DNA of 64,000 nucleotides, from NCBI RefSeq assembly GCF_025717535.1, contig NZ_JAJIRO010000002.1:744001-808000 (forward strand), written 5' to 3'. The notes beneath the pieces are model-generated. The model was given only the letters and a program-made list of their open reading frames with translations. It did not search any database and had not been told where the DNA came from. The position numbers and the translations under genes are program-made. The stretch is from Paucibacter sp. Y2R2-4. Lineage in GTDB: Bacteria > Pseudomonadota > Gammaproteobacteria > Burkholderiales > Burkholderiaceae_C. This document shows positions 17,783-25,296 of this stretch, in pieces. Position 1 is the first letter of the stretch. Each line of letters opens with the position of its first letter.

Positions 17783-18244
17783 ATGCGCCCCTACCCTCGC
17801 AACAGCCCGCAAGCGGCCGCCCGCATCCTGTCTTTGGCCGCCCTGGCCGACGGCAGCCTCTCACCGATCGAACTCGCGACCTTGGAGCAGATCGATGCCT
17901 ACGGCCAGCTCGGCCTGCATCCGTTGCAAATGCAAGAGGTGATGCGCGGCTTGTGCGCAGACCTGCTCAGCCAAGCGCGTCTGATGCAATCCAGCGTTTG
18001 CGCCATCGATCCAGGCACTTTGAATGAGGTGCTGGCAGAAATCGATGACGTTCAACTTCGACTGACCCTGCTGCAGCTCTGTGTGGCCGTGATTGAAGCC
18101 GATGCCTGCATCGAGGCCGGCGAATCCCTGGTGCTCTTGGCGGCGCTGGAGCAATGGAATCTGCACTGGGCCCTGAGCGACGCGGCCGATCGCCCTTTCA
18201 GCGAATCTAGTGACTCCAGCGACTCCAGCGCAATACGCCACTAA
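17783..18244 (+). CDS. TerB-like helical protein
   Basis: 153 residues, predicted all helical. RILSLAALADGSLSPIELATLEQI resembles the first helices of TerB-fold proteins, where an Asp-rich loop follows an Ala-rich helix, and VAVIEADACIEAGESLVLLAAL repeats that pattern near the C-terminus. The tail is a short Ser/Asp repeat (SSDSSDSSA). No metal-binding role is demonstrated. The ATG at 17783 is preceded by AAGAAG; a TTG at 17759 would add eight residues. Assignment is by pattern and moderate. Confidence 0.6.
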   Translation: MRPYPRNSPQAAARILSLAALADGSLSPIELATLEQIDAYGQLGLHPLQMQEVMRGLCADLLSQARLMQSSVCAIDPGTLNEVLAEIDDVQLRLTLLQLCVAVIEADACIEAGESLVLLAALEQWNLHWALSDAADRPFSESSDSSDSSAIRH

Positions 18245-18285
18245 GCCACTAAGCCACAGAAACCCAATAGAGACATCGCCCCACC

Positions 18286-18924
18286 ATGACCCAAGCCCTG
18301 TCCGAGCGACTGAGTCGCGCCGCTGCCGATCTGCCGCCCGACAGCGTCACACTGCAAACCCTGGCTGCCGCCCATGGGCCGGCTGCTCAAGGCACGCTCT
18401 TGATCCTGCTCTCGGCGCCCTGCGTGCTGCCGGTGCCCGGCGTCGGTAGCGTGCTGGGTTGGGGCTTGTTGGCGATTGCGATTGCGCTATGGAGGCAAGA
18501 CCCCTTGCAGCTTCAATCGCACGCCCAATTGCCGACCCAGGTGGCGGACATTCAACTGCCCAGACTCTGGGCCGAGCGGGTCTTGAAACTGCTGGCGCGC
18601 TTTTATGCCGCGGCGGGCCGCATGGCACGTACCCGCCTGACTCATCTGACCGAAGGCGGCGCGCAACGCTGGCTGGCCGCCAAAGTGGGCCTGATGGCCG
18701 TCCTGATCGTACTGCCCATTCCTCTGGGCAATCTCTTCCCGGCGATCAGCCTGATGTTGGTGGGCATGGGTTTGGTGGCGCGCGATGGCTTGGCCATCTT
18801 GGCCGGCAGCGCGATGGCAGCGGTCTCGGTGCTGTTCAGCGTGGCGGTGTTGGCGGCCGGTTGGATCTGGGGGCTGGAACTCTGGGACTTGATCGCCAAC
18901 TTACCCACACAAATCATGGGTTGA
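18286..18924 (+). CDS. ExoD-family membrane protein
   Basis: 212 residues with about four transmembrane segments. The family pattern is visible: GPAAQGTLLILLSAPCVLPV with GVGSVLGWGLLAIAIALWRQ after it, then VLIVLPIPLGNLFPAISLML. ExoD was named for exopolysaccharide defects in Rhizobium; its molecular role is unknown. It sits between the TerB-like gene (41 bp upstream) and the SbtA-like gene (58 bp downstream) on the same strand. Nothing here links it to a polysaccharide cluster. Confidence 0.85.
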   Translation: MTQALSERLSRAAADLPPDSVTLQTLAAAHGPAAQGTLLILLSAPCVLPVPGVGSVLGWGLLAIAIALWRQDPLQLQSHAQLPTQVADIQLPRLWAERVLKLLARFYAAAGRMARTRLTHLTEGGAQRWLAAKVGLMAVLIVLPIPLGNLFPAISLMLVGMGLVARDGLAILAGSAMAAVSVLFSVAVLAAGWIWGLELWDLIANLPTQIMG

Positions 18925-18982
18925 CTCCCATCCCTGGACAATTGCGTTCTGCACGTAAAAACCAAATGAAAGAACAAGCACG

Positions 18983-19975
18983 ATGCAGAGCTTCCTCGAT
19001 CCCGCCATCCTCTTTTTCGTGTTCGGCATCCTCGCCGGCGCGCTCAAGTCCAACCTCGAAATCCCGCCGCAGATCTCGAGATTTTTATCCCTCTATCTCT
19101 TGATGGCCCTGGGTCTGAAAGGCGGCTTCGCGCTCGCCAAATCAGGCCTCACCCCCGAAGTCAGCATCAGCCTGGGCCTGGCCTTGCTGCTGGCCGTTTT
19201 GGTACCTGCCCTCGGCTATCTGATTCTGCGTCGCTGGCTCTCGGGCTTTGACGCTGCGGCGATTGCGGCCACTTATGGCTCGGTCAGTGCGGTGACCTTC
19301 ATCACCGCGGTGCAGTTCCTCGACACCCATGGCATTGCCTACGGCGGCCATATGGCAGCGGCGATGGCGCTGATGGAGTCACCCGCCATCATCATGGCGG
19401 TGCTGCTGGCCAATCTGGTGCGCCGCAAGGAGGCCGCTAAAACAGGCGCCACAGCGGGTGCCACTGCAGCCAGCGCGCCTGGCCCCTTGTCCAAGGTGAT
19501 GCATGAAGCGCTGACCGATGGCGCGCAACTGCTCTTGATCGGCGCCATGCTGGTCGGCATTCTCAGCGGCGAGGCGGGCAAATCGGCCATGCAACCTTTT
19601 GCCGGCGACTTGTTCAAGGGCATGCTGTCCTTCTTCTTGTTGGACATGGGCCTACTGGCCGCTCGCAATATGGGCAAGCTGCGCAGCCAGCCACCACTGC
19701 TGATCGCCTACGCCTTGGGCGCGCCCTTGGTGCACGCGGGCCTAGCGCTGAGCCTGAGCGTGCTGTGCGGACTGTCCGCCGGCAATGCCGCCTTGTTGAT
19801 GGTCTTGGCAGCCAGCGCCTCCTACATCGCCGTCCCGGCGGTGGTGCGCCACGCCATCCCGGAGGCCAATCCCAGCCTTTACTTCGGCATGTCGCTGGGG
19901 CTGACCTTCCCCTTTAATATCTTGCTGGGTATTCCGCTGTATGTGAGCGTGGCTCAGCGGGTGATCCCCGGCTGA
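18983..19975 (+). CDS. sbtA: SbtA-like sodium-dependent bicarbonate transporter
   Basis: 330 residues, about ten transmembrane helices in two halves. It begins MQSFLDPAILFFVFGILAGA and has the SbtA phrases LEIPPQISRFLSLYLLMALG, LKGGFAL, YGSVSAVTFITA and MALMESPAIIMAVLLA, plus a long cytosolic linker near residue 155-170 before the second half. SbtA in cyanobacteria takes up bicarbonate with Na+. No PII-like SbtB gene is adjacent. The beta-carbonic anhydrase gene at 12.4-13.1 kb may act on the same pool. It converges with the DUF1854 gene (18 bp gap). Confidence 0.87.
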   Translation: MQSFLDPAILFFVFGILAGALKSNLEIPPQISRFLSLYLLMALGLKGGFALAKSGLTPEVSISLGLALLLAVLVPALGYLILRRWLSGFDAAAIAATYGSVSAVTFITAVQFLDTHGIAYGGHMAAAMALMESPAIIMAVLLANLVRRKEAAKTGATAGATAASAPGPLSKVMHEALTDGAQLLLIGAMLVGILSGEAGKSAMQPFAGDLFKGMLSFFLLDMGLLAARNMGKLRSQPPLLIAYALGAPLVHAGLALSLSVLCGLSAGNAALLMVLAASASYIAVPAVVRHAIPEANPSLYFGMSLGLTFPFNILLGIPLYVSVAQRVIPG

Positions 19976-19993
19976 GCCAGCGCCCGCCGGCAG

Positions 19994-20479
19994 TTAAAGG
20001 AATCGCTCGAGAATCTTCTTCGACGGGCGATCCAGGGCAAAGCGGTCTTGCACCATCAATTGCAGGCCGTGGCTGCTGGAGATCAGCAGCCGGCCCTCGC
20101 CCAGGCGGCGAATGTCTTCTTCGGTCTTCAGAATGAAGCGGGTCTCGCCCCGGTCGGTCTCCACCGTCCATTGGCTGGGGGTAGAGAAGGTCGAAACCTC
20201 TTTGATGCGCTGAATCATGGGCACGAACTCGCGGCTGGCCAGCTCAGCCGTCAGCAGCTCGCGATCAGTCGCCGGCAAATCGCTGAGCCGGTCAATCCAG
20301 GCCAGCTCATGGCCATCGCTGCCCAGCAGCGAAATACCTTCATCCGGCGCCGAGATCGGGTGCGCGCGCACCACATTGATGTCGCGGTGTTCCTGGCCCT
20401 GCAGATCGGTCAGCACCAAGCGGCCAAAGGCATTGCGCGAGAGTTTCTGAAAAATCGCCATGGTCTTGTTCTCACTCAT
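19994..20479 (-). CDS. DUF1854 protein of the cyanophycin locus
   Basis: 161 residues. The hallmark is LTDLQGQEHRDINVVRAHPI near the N-terminus, then GISLLGSDGHELAWIDRLSDLP and the ETRFILKTEEDIRRL stretch; all are typical of the DUF1854 family, which is repeatedly found beside cyanophycin genes. Function unknown; soluble, no catalytic motif recognised. Its start overlaps the stop of the ABC transporter by 4 bp (ATGA), so the two are coupled and probably act together. The ATG at 20479 is used; MAIFQKL at 20461 is an alternative. Confidence 0.88.
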   Translation of the reverse strand: MSENKTMAIFQKLSRNAFGRLVLTDLQGQEHRDINVVRAHPISAPDEGISLLGSDGHELAWIDRLSDLPATDRELLTAELASREFVPMIQRIKEVSTFSTPSQWTVETDRGETRFILKTEEDIRRLGEGRLLISSSHGLQLMVQDRFALDRPSKKILERFL

Positions 20480-22755
20480 GCTTGAGCCGTATGGGCGTTC
20501 AGATTGGGCAACATCGGCGGCACCTCATCGCCATCGGCATCCACGCGACGTGCCTGCGCCTCATACAAGCGCCAGTAGGCGCCCTGCTTGGCCATCAGCT
20601 CGTCGTGCGGGCCTTCTTCGACCACTTGGCCGCGATCCATCACCACCAGGCGGTCGGCCTTGCGCAGCGTCGACAGGCGGTGAGCAATCGCAATCGTGGT
20701 GCGGCCCTTGACCAGGTTGTCGAGCGCCTTTTGGATTTCTTTCTCGGTTTCGGTGTCCACCGAAGAAGTGGCTTCGTCCAAGATCAGGATGCGCGGGTCG
20801 ATCAGCAAGGCGCGCGCAATCGAGATGCGCTGACGCTCGCCGCCGCTCAGACCTTGGCCGCGCTCACCCACCAGCGAGTCGTAGCCCTGAGGCAGACGCA
20901 AGATGAACTCATGCGCATGGGCGGCGCGAGCTGCGGCGACGATTTCTTCGCGGGTTGCATCGGGCTTGCCGTAAGCGATGTTCTCGGCAATGGTGCCGAA
21001 GAAGAGGAAGGGCTCTTGCAGCACCAGGCCGATATGGCGGCGGAAGTCGGCCACCGCAATGCGGCGCAGGTCGACGCCGTCCACGCGAATGCTGCCTTCG
21101 GTCACGTCATAGAAGCGGCAGATCAGGTTCACCAGCGTGCTCTTGCCGGAACCGGAGTGGCCGACCAAACCAATCATTTCACCGGGCTTGATGTCCAGGC
21201 TCAGGCCGCGAATCACCGCCCGATTGCCGTAGCGGAAGCCGATGTCATGGATCTGCAAGCCGCCGCTAATCTTGGGGCTGGGCACCGGATTCGTCGGCTC
21301 CGGCACATTCGACTGGTGGTCCAAGATATCGAAGATGCGCTTGGCGCCTGCGGCCGCTTTTTGCGTCACCGAGACGATGCGGCTCATCGAGTCCATGCGG
21401 CCGTAGAAGCGGCCGATGTAGGCAATGAAGGCGGTCAAGACACCGACCGTGATTTCCTGCTTGGACACCAAGTAAATACCAAAGGCCCAGACCACCAGCA
21501 AGCCGAACTCGGTCAGCAACGACACGGTGGGCGTGAACAAACTCCAGGTTCGGTTCAGCTTGTCATTGACCTTGAGGTTGTTGGCATTGGCGTCGCGGAA
21601 GCGCTGCGCCTCGCGCTTCTCTTGCGCAAAGGCCTTCACCACTCGGATGCCCGGAATGGTGTCGGCCAGCACCGAAGTCACCTCGCCCCAAACCCGGTCG
21701 ATCTTCTCAAAGCCGGTGCGCAGACGATCACGCACGCGGTGAATCATCCAGGCGATGAAAGGCAGCGGCAGCAAAGTCACCAGCGCCAGCCAGGGGTTGA
21801 TTGAGAACAGGATGGTGGCTGTCATCAGCAGCATCAAGACGTCGGTGATGAAGTCCAGCGCATGCAAAGAGAGAAACACGCTGATGCGGTCGGTTTCCGA
21901 GCCGATGCGACTCATCAGGTCGCCGGTGCGCTTGTTGCCGAAATACTCCAGCGATAGGCTCAGCAAATGGTCAAAAGTGGCCGTGCGCAAGTCAGCCGCG
22001 ATGCGCTCGGAAGCCAGCGAGAGCAAATAAGTCTTGGCCCAGCCCAGCAACCAGGACACCAGGGCTGCACCAAACAAGCCGCTCAGAATCAGCGCCACCA
22101 GCCAGGGGTCGATCTTTTGACCGTTCTGGAAGGGAATCAAAACCCGGTCCATCAGCGGAATGCTCAAGTAAGGCGCCACCAGCGTGGCCGCCGTCGAGCC
22201 CAGCATCAGGGCAAATCCGCCCAGCAACTGACCTTGATAAGGCTTGGCAAAGCGGCTCAGACGCAGCAAGACCCAGGTGGAGGGCGGCGTGTGCAGCTCG
22301 CGGTCGCAAGTCGGGCACTCCTCGCTCTCGGGCGGCAGCGGCGCCTTGCAGCTGGGGCAGTACTCCAGGTCTTCGGCCGTCTCGCGCGGCGGCGCGTCGC
22401 CCTGCTCGATGCGGCGCTGAAAGGCTTCTTGCCAGCGCTGCGCCTGCAAATTGATCTGCAAGGTGAAGCGCCAAATGGCCAAACGGCCTTGGGCGTTGAG
22501 CAACTCCAAGGCGCCAACGCCAGCTTGGTCGGAGATTTGCATGCTCATCTCGGCCTGCAAGTCCCAATCCGTCCAGTTCCCCGTTGCCGGGTCCCAGGCC
22601 AGCAAGCGCCGGTTCGTCAACACCAGCAAGCCGCTGGCGAAGCGCAGCTGCGAGTCCAGGTCAACCTCCAGCGGGGCCAGGACGTTCTCCTGGGCAAGCA
22701 GCCGCGATTGACACTCCGCCCATTTCGGGTGCTGCAAGGACACTTCAACTGACAT
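20476..22755 (-). CDS. ABC half-transporter of the cyanophycin locus
   Basis: 759 residues. The first 130 form a soluble beta-rich domain, then a zinc ribbon (CPSCKAPLPPESEECPTC), six transmembrane helices of an exporter-type domain (LLGGFALMLGSTAATLVAPY onward; PFIAWMIHRVRDRLR), and a nucleotide-binding domain with Walker A GLVGHSGSGKST, signature LSGGERQR, Walker B ILILDEATSSVD and the switch His in IAIAHRLST. This domain order fits the transporter described next to cyanophycin synthetase genes. Substrate unknown; an arginine/aspartate dipeptide or polymer-related compound would be a guess. It is divergent from cphA', with 292 bp between them. Confidence 0.9.
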   Translation of the reverse strand: MSVEVSLQHPKWAECQSRLLAQENVLAPLEVDLDSQLRFASGLLVLTNRRLLAWDPATGNWTDWDLQAEMSMQISDQAGVGALELLNAQGRLAIWRFTLQINLQAQRWQEAFQRRIEQGDAPPRETAEDLEYCPSCKAPLPPESEECPTCDRELHTPPSTWVLLRLSRFAKPYQGQLLGGFALMLGSTAATLVAPYLSIPLMDRVLIPFQNGQKIDPWLVALILSGLFGAALVSWLLGWAKTYLLSLASERIAADLRTATFDHLLSLSLEYFGNKRTGDLMSRIGSETDRISVFLSLHALDFITDVLMLLMTATILFSINPWLALVTLLPLPFIAWMIHRVRDRLRTGFEKIDRVWGEVTSVLADTIPGIRVVKAFAQEKREAQRFRDANANNLKVNDKLNRTWSLFTPTVSLLTEFGLLVVWAFGIYLVSKQEITVGVLTAFIAYIGRFYGRMDSMSRIVSVTQKAAAGAKRIFDILDHQSNVPEPTNPVPSPKISGGLQIHDIGFRYGNRAVIRGLSLDIKPGEMIGLVGHSGSGKSTLVNLICRFYDVTEGSIRVDGVDLRRIAVADFRRHIGLVLQEPFLFFGTIAENIAYGKPDATREEIVAAARAAHAHEFILRLPQGYDSLVGERGQGLSGGERQRISIARALLIDPRILILDEATSSVDTETEKEIQKALDNLVKGRTTIAIAHRLSTLRKADRLVVMDRGQVVEEGPHDELMAKQGAYWRLYEAQARRVDADGDEVPPMLPNLNAHTAQA

Positions 22756-23047
22756 GTGAGGGTGCACTCTCGTGATAAGCCCGCCGCCCCAAAGAGACGC
22801 CAGGCAAGGTTTGACCCCCGGATTTTCACCCAGATGCAGAAGCCGGCGTCTAAATTGAGTCCTTCTTCACAAAACTAGCGCCACGCCCCGAGTCACACAA
22901 AGCCTACAAAGCTCGCTGAAACGATGGCCCAACTGAGCGCACAATTGCGCCCTGCCATGCTTAACGACGCCCGGTGAACTTCACCTGTTGGCAAGCCTGG
23001 CCCCAATTCACGCCAAAGCATGCGGCCCTGAACCGGCCCCCTCATCC
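22756..23047. other. Divergent control region of the cyanophycin locus
   Basis: 292 bp between the ABC transporter and the cphA-like genes, lower in GC in the middle (22850-22920). No gene. It must contain both promoters; I could not fix -35/-10 boxes or a recognised operator. The cphA' ATG at 23048 has no clear ribosome-binding site, so an upstream alternative start (TTG at 22988) remains possible. Confidence 0.45.
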
Positions 23048-25237
23048 ATGAGCAAGAAAGAAGACATCAAGCTGTTGCGCATCAACTATTTGCGCGGCCC
23101 CAATATGTGGACTTACCGTCCCGTGCTGGAGGTCTGGCTGGATCTGGGCGAGTTGGAAGACTTCCCGACCAACAAGCTGGACGGCTTCACCCCCCGCCTG
23201 ACCACCGCCCTGCCGGCCTTGATCGAGCACCACTGCGGCGTTGGCGAGCGCGGCGGCTTCTTGCAGCGCCTGGAAGAAGGCACTTGGTGCGGCCATGTGT
23301 TGGAGCACATCGTCATCGAGCTACTCAACCTCTCGGGCATGCCCACCGGCTTTGGCCAGACTCGCTCGACCAGCCAGCACGGCGTCTACCGCATGGTCTT
23401 CCGGGCTCGCGACGAGCAGGTCGCCCGCAGCGCCTTGGCCGAAGGCCATGCGCTCTTGATGGCCACCATCAATAGCGAGCCTTTTGACGTCAATGCCGCC
23501 GTGGCTCGCATCCGTGACAAGCTGGACGACTGCTACCTCGGCCCTTCGACGGCCGCCATCGTGGCCGCCGCCACCGACCGCCGCATTCCGCACATCCGCC
23601 TGAACGACGGCAATCTGGTGCAACTGGGTCATGGTGCCCGCCAACGCCGCATCTGGACGGCCGAGACCGACATGACCAGCGCAATTGCCGAAGGCATTGC
23701 GGGCGACAAAGACCTGACCAAGACTCTGCTCAAGTCCGTGGGCGTGCCGGTGCCAGATGGCCAGGCCGTCAAGACCCCGGCCGAGGCCTGGGAAGTGGCG
23801 CAGGACCTGGGCCTGCCGGTAGTGGTCAAGCCCAGCGATGGCAATCATGGCCGAGGCGTGACCCTGGATCTGCAAAACCAAGCCGATATCGAAGCCGCCT
23901 TCAAAGTGGCCGATGAAGAAGGCTCAGAAGTGCTGGTGGAGCGCTATATCCGCGGCAACGAGCACCGCCTGCTGGTGGTGGGTGGCCGGGTGGTGGCCGC
24001 CGCGCGCGGCGAGGCCGCTTGGGTGGTTGGCGATGGCCGTCAAACGGTGCGCGAACTGGTGGACCACCAGATCAACACCGACCCGCGCCGGGGTCTGACC
24101 GAAGAATTCCCGCTCAACCGCATCACCCTGGGCGACGACCCGGTGGTGATTCTGGACCTGCAGCGCCAGGGCCTGACGCCCGAGGCAGTGCCGGAGGCCG
24201 GCCGCCAAGTGCTGATCCAGCGCAATGGCAATGTCTCCATCGATTGCACGTCAGAGGTGCACCCGGACGTGGCCCATGCGGTCTCGCTGGCGGCCCGTGT
24301 GGTGGGCCTGGACATCGCCGGCGTCGACCTGGTCAGCGAAGACATTGGCAAGCCGATGAGCGAAACCGGCGCCGCGATTGTGGAAGTCAATGCTGGCCCC
24401 GGCCTCTTGATGCACTTGAAGCCCGCCGGCGGCAGCCCGCAGCCCGTGGGCAAAGCCATCATCGACCATTTGTTTGCTGAAGACGAATCGGGCCGCATCC
24501 CGGTGGTGGGCGTGGCCGGCTCGCGGGGCACCCACACCATCAGCCGCCTGGTCGCCTGGCTCTTGCATCTGAATGGCCGCCATGTCGGCCTGGCCTGCCG
24601 CGACGGCCTGTTCCTGGGCAGCCGCCGGGTCGAACGCCGCGCCTCCAACAACTGGGACGCTTCGCACCGCCTGCTGATGAACCGCACCGTGGACGCGGTG
24701 GTCATCGAAAACAGCGCCGCCTCCATCTTGCGCGATGGTCTGGCCTATGACCGCTGCCAAGTCGGCGTGGTCACCGATATGGGCGGCATGGACAGCTTGA
24801 GCGAGTTCGATGTGCAAACCGAGGCGCAGCTGTACAAGGTGCTGCGCACCCAGATCGACGTGGTGCTGTCCGAAGGCATGGCGGTGCTGAACGCTGCTGA
24901 GCCCGAGTTGCTGGAGATGGCCGAGCTGAGCGATGGTGATGTGCTGCTCTACGCGCTGGACGGCAGCCTGCCGGCCCTGGTGGAACACCGCGCCAAGGGC
25001 GGCCGCGCTGTCTTCTTGCAAGGCGGCGCTGCGGTGTTGGCCGATGGTGCTTCAGAAACTGTGGGCGCCAATGTCGACGCCTTGCTCAAGCGCTTCACCG
25101 CCACGCAGACCGCGGTCGGCGCCGAAGTGGACGCCGGCATTGTGCTGGCGGCCGTGGCGACCGCCTGGGCCATGAATATTTCGCCTGAGCTGATCTCTGC
25201 AGGCATGGACACCTTCGTGCCCGAACTGGCCGCCTGA
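23048..25237 (+). CDS. cphA': Cyanophycin synthetase-like protein with degenerate Mur domain
   Basis: 729 residues. N-domain (about 1-165) with GHVLEHIVIEL (His83, Glu86, His87, Glu91), which looks like the HxxEH zinc-peptidase-type site known in some CphA N-domains. ATP-grasp domain (about 220-480) has VVVKPSDGNHGRGVTL and the terminal VEVNAGPGLLMHLKP. The C-terminal Mur-ligase-like domain has VAGSRGTHTIS where a working enzyme has GTNGKTT, so the P-loop lysine is replaced (Thr495), and the domain is about 110 residues short. It probably cannot add arginine by the Mur site. It lies 59 bp before cphA on the same strand. Confidence 0.93.
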   Translation: MSKKEDIKLLRINYLRGPNMWTYRPVLEVWLDLGELEDFPTNKLDGFTPRLTTALPALIEHHCGVGERGGFLQRLEEGTWCGHVLEHIVIELLNLSGMPTGFGQTRSTSQHGVYRMVFRARDEQVARSALAEGHALLMATINSEPFDVNAAVARIRDKLDDCYLGPSTAAIVAAATDRRIPHIRLNDGNLVQLGHGARQRRIWTAETDMTSAIAEGIAGDKDLTKTLLKSVGVPVPDGQAVKTPAEAWEVAQDLGLPVVVKPSDGNHGRGVTLDLQNQADIEAAFKVADEEGSEVLVERYIRGNEHRLLVVGGRVVAAARGEAAWVVGDGRQTVRELVDHQINTDPRRGLTEEFPLNRITLGDDPVVILDLQRQGLTPEAVPEAGRQVLIQRNGNVSIDCTSEVHPDVAHAVSLAARVVGLDIAGVDLVSEDIGKPMSETGAAIVEVNAGPGLLMHLKPAGGSPQPVGKAIIDHLFAEDESGRIPVVGVAGSRGTHTISRLVAWLLHLNGRHVGLACRDGLFLGSRRVERRASNNWDASHRLLMNRTVDAVVIENSAASILRDGLAYDRCQVGVVTDMGGMDSLSEFDVQTEAQLYKVLRTQIDVVLSEGMAVLNAAEPELLEMAELSDGDVLLYALDGSLPALVEHRAKGGRAVFLQGGAAVLADGASETVGANVDALLKRFTATQTAVGAEVDAGIVLAAVATAWAMNISPELISAGMDTFVPELAA

Positions 25238-25296
25238 CTCAAGACTGAAGTCCGAGTCAAAGCGCCCGAACACTAGATTCCCGAGGAAGAGCAAAC

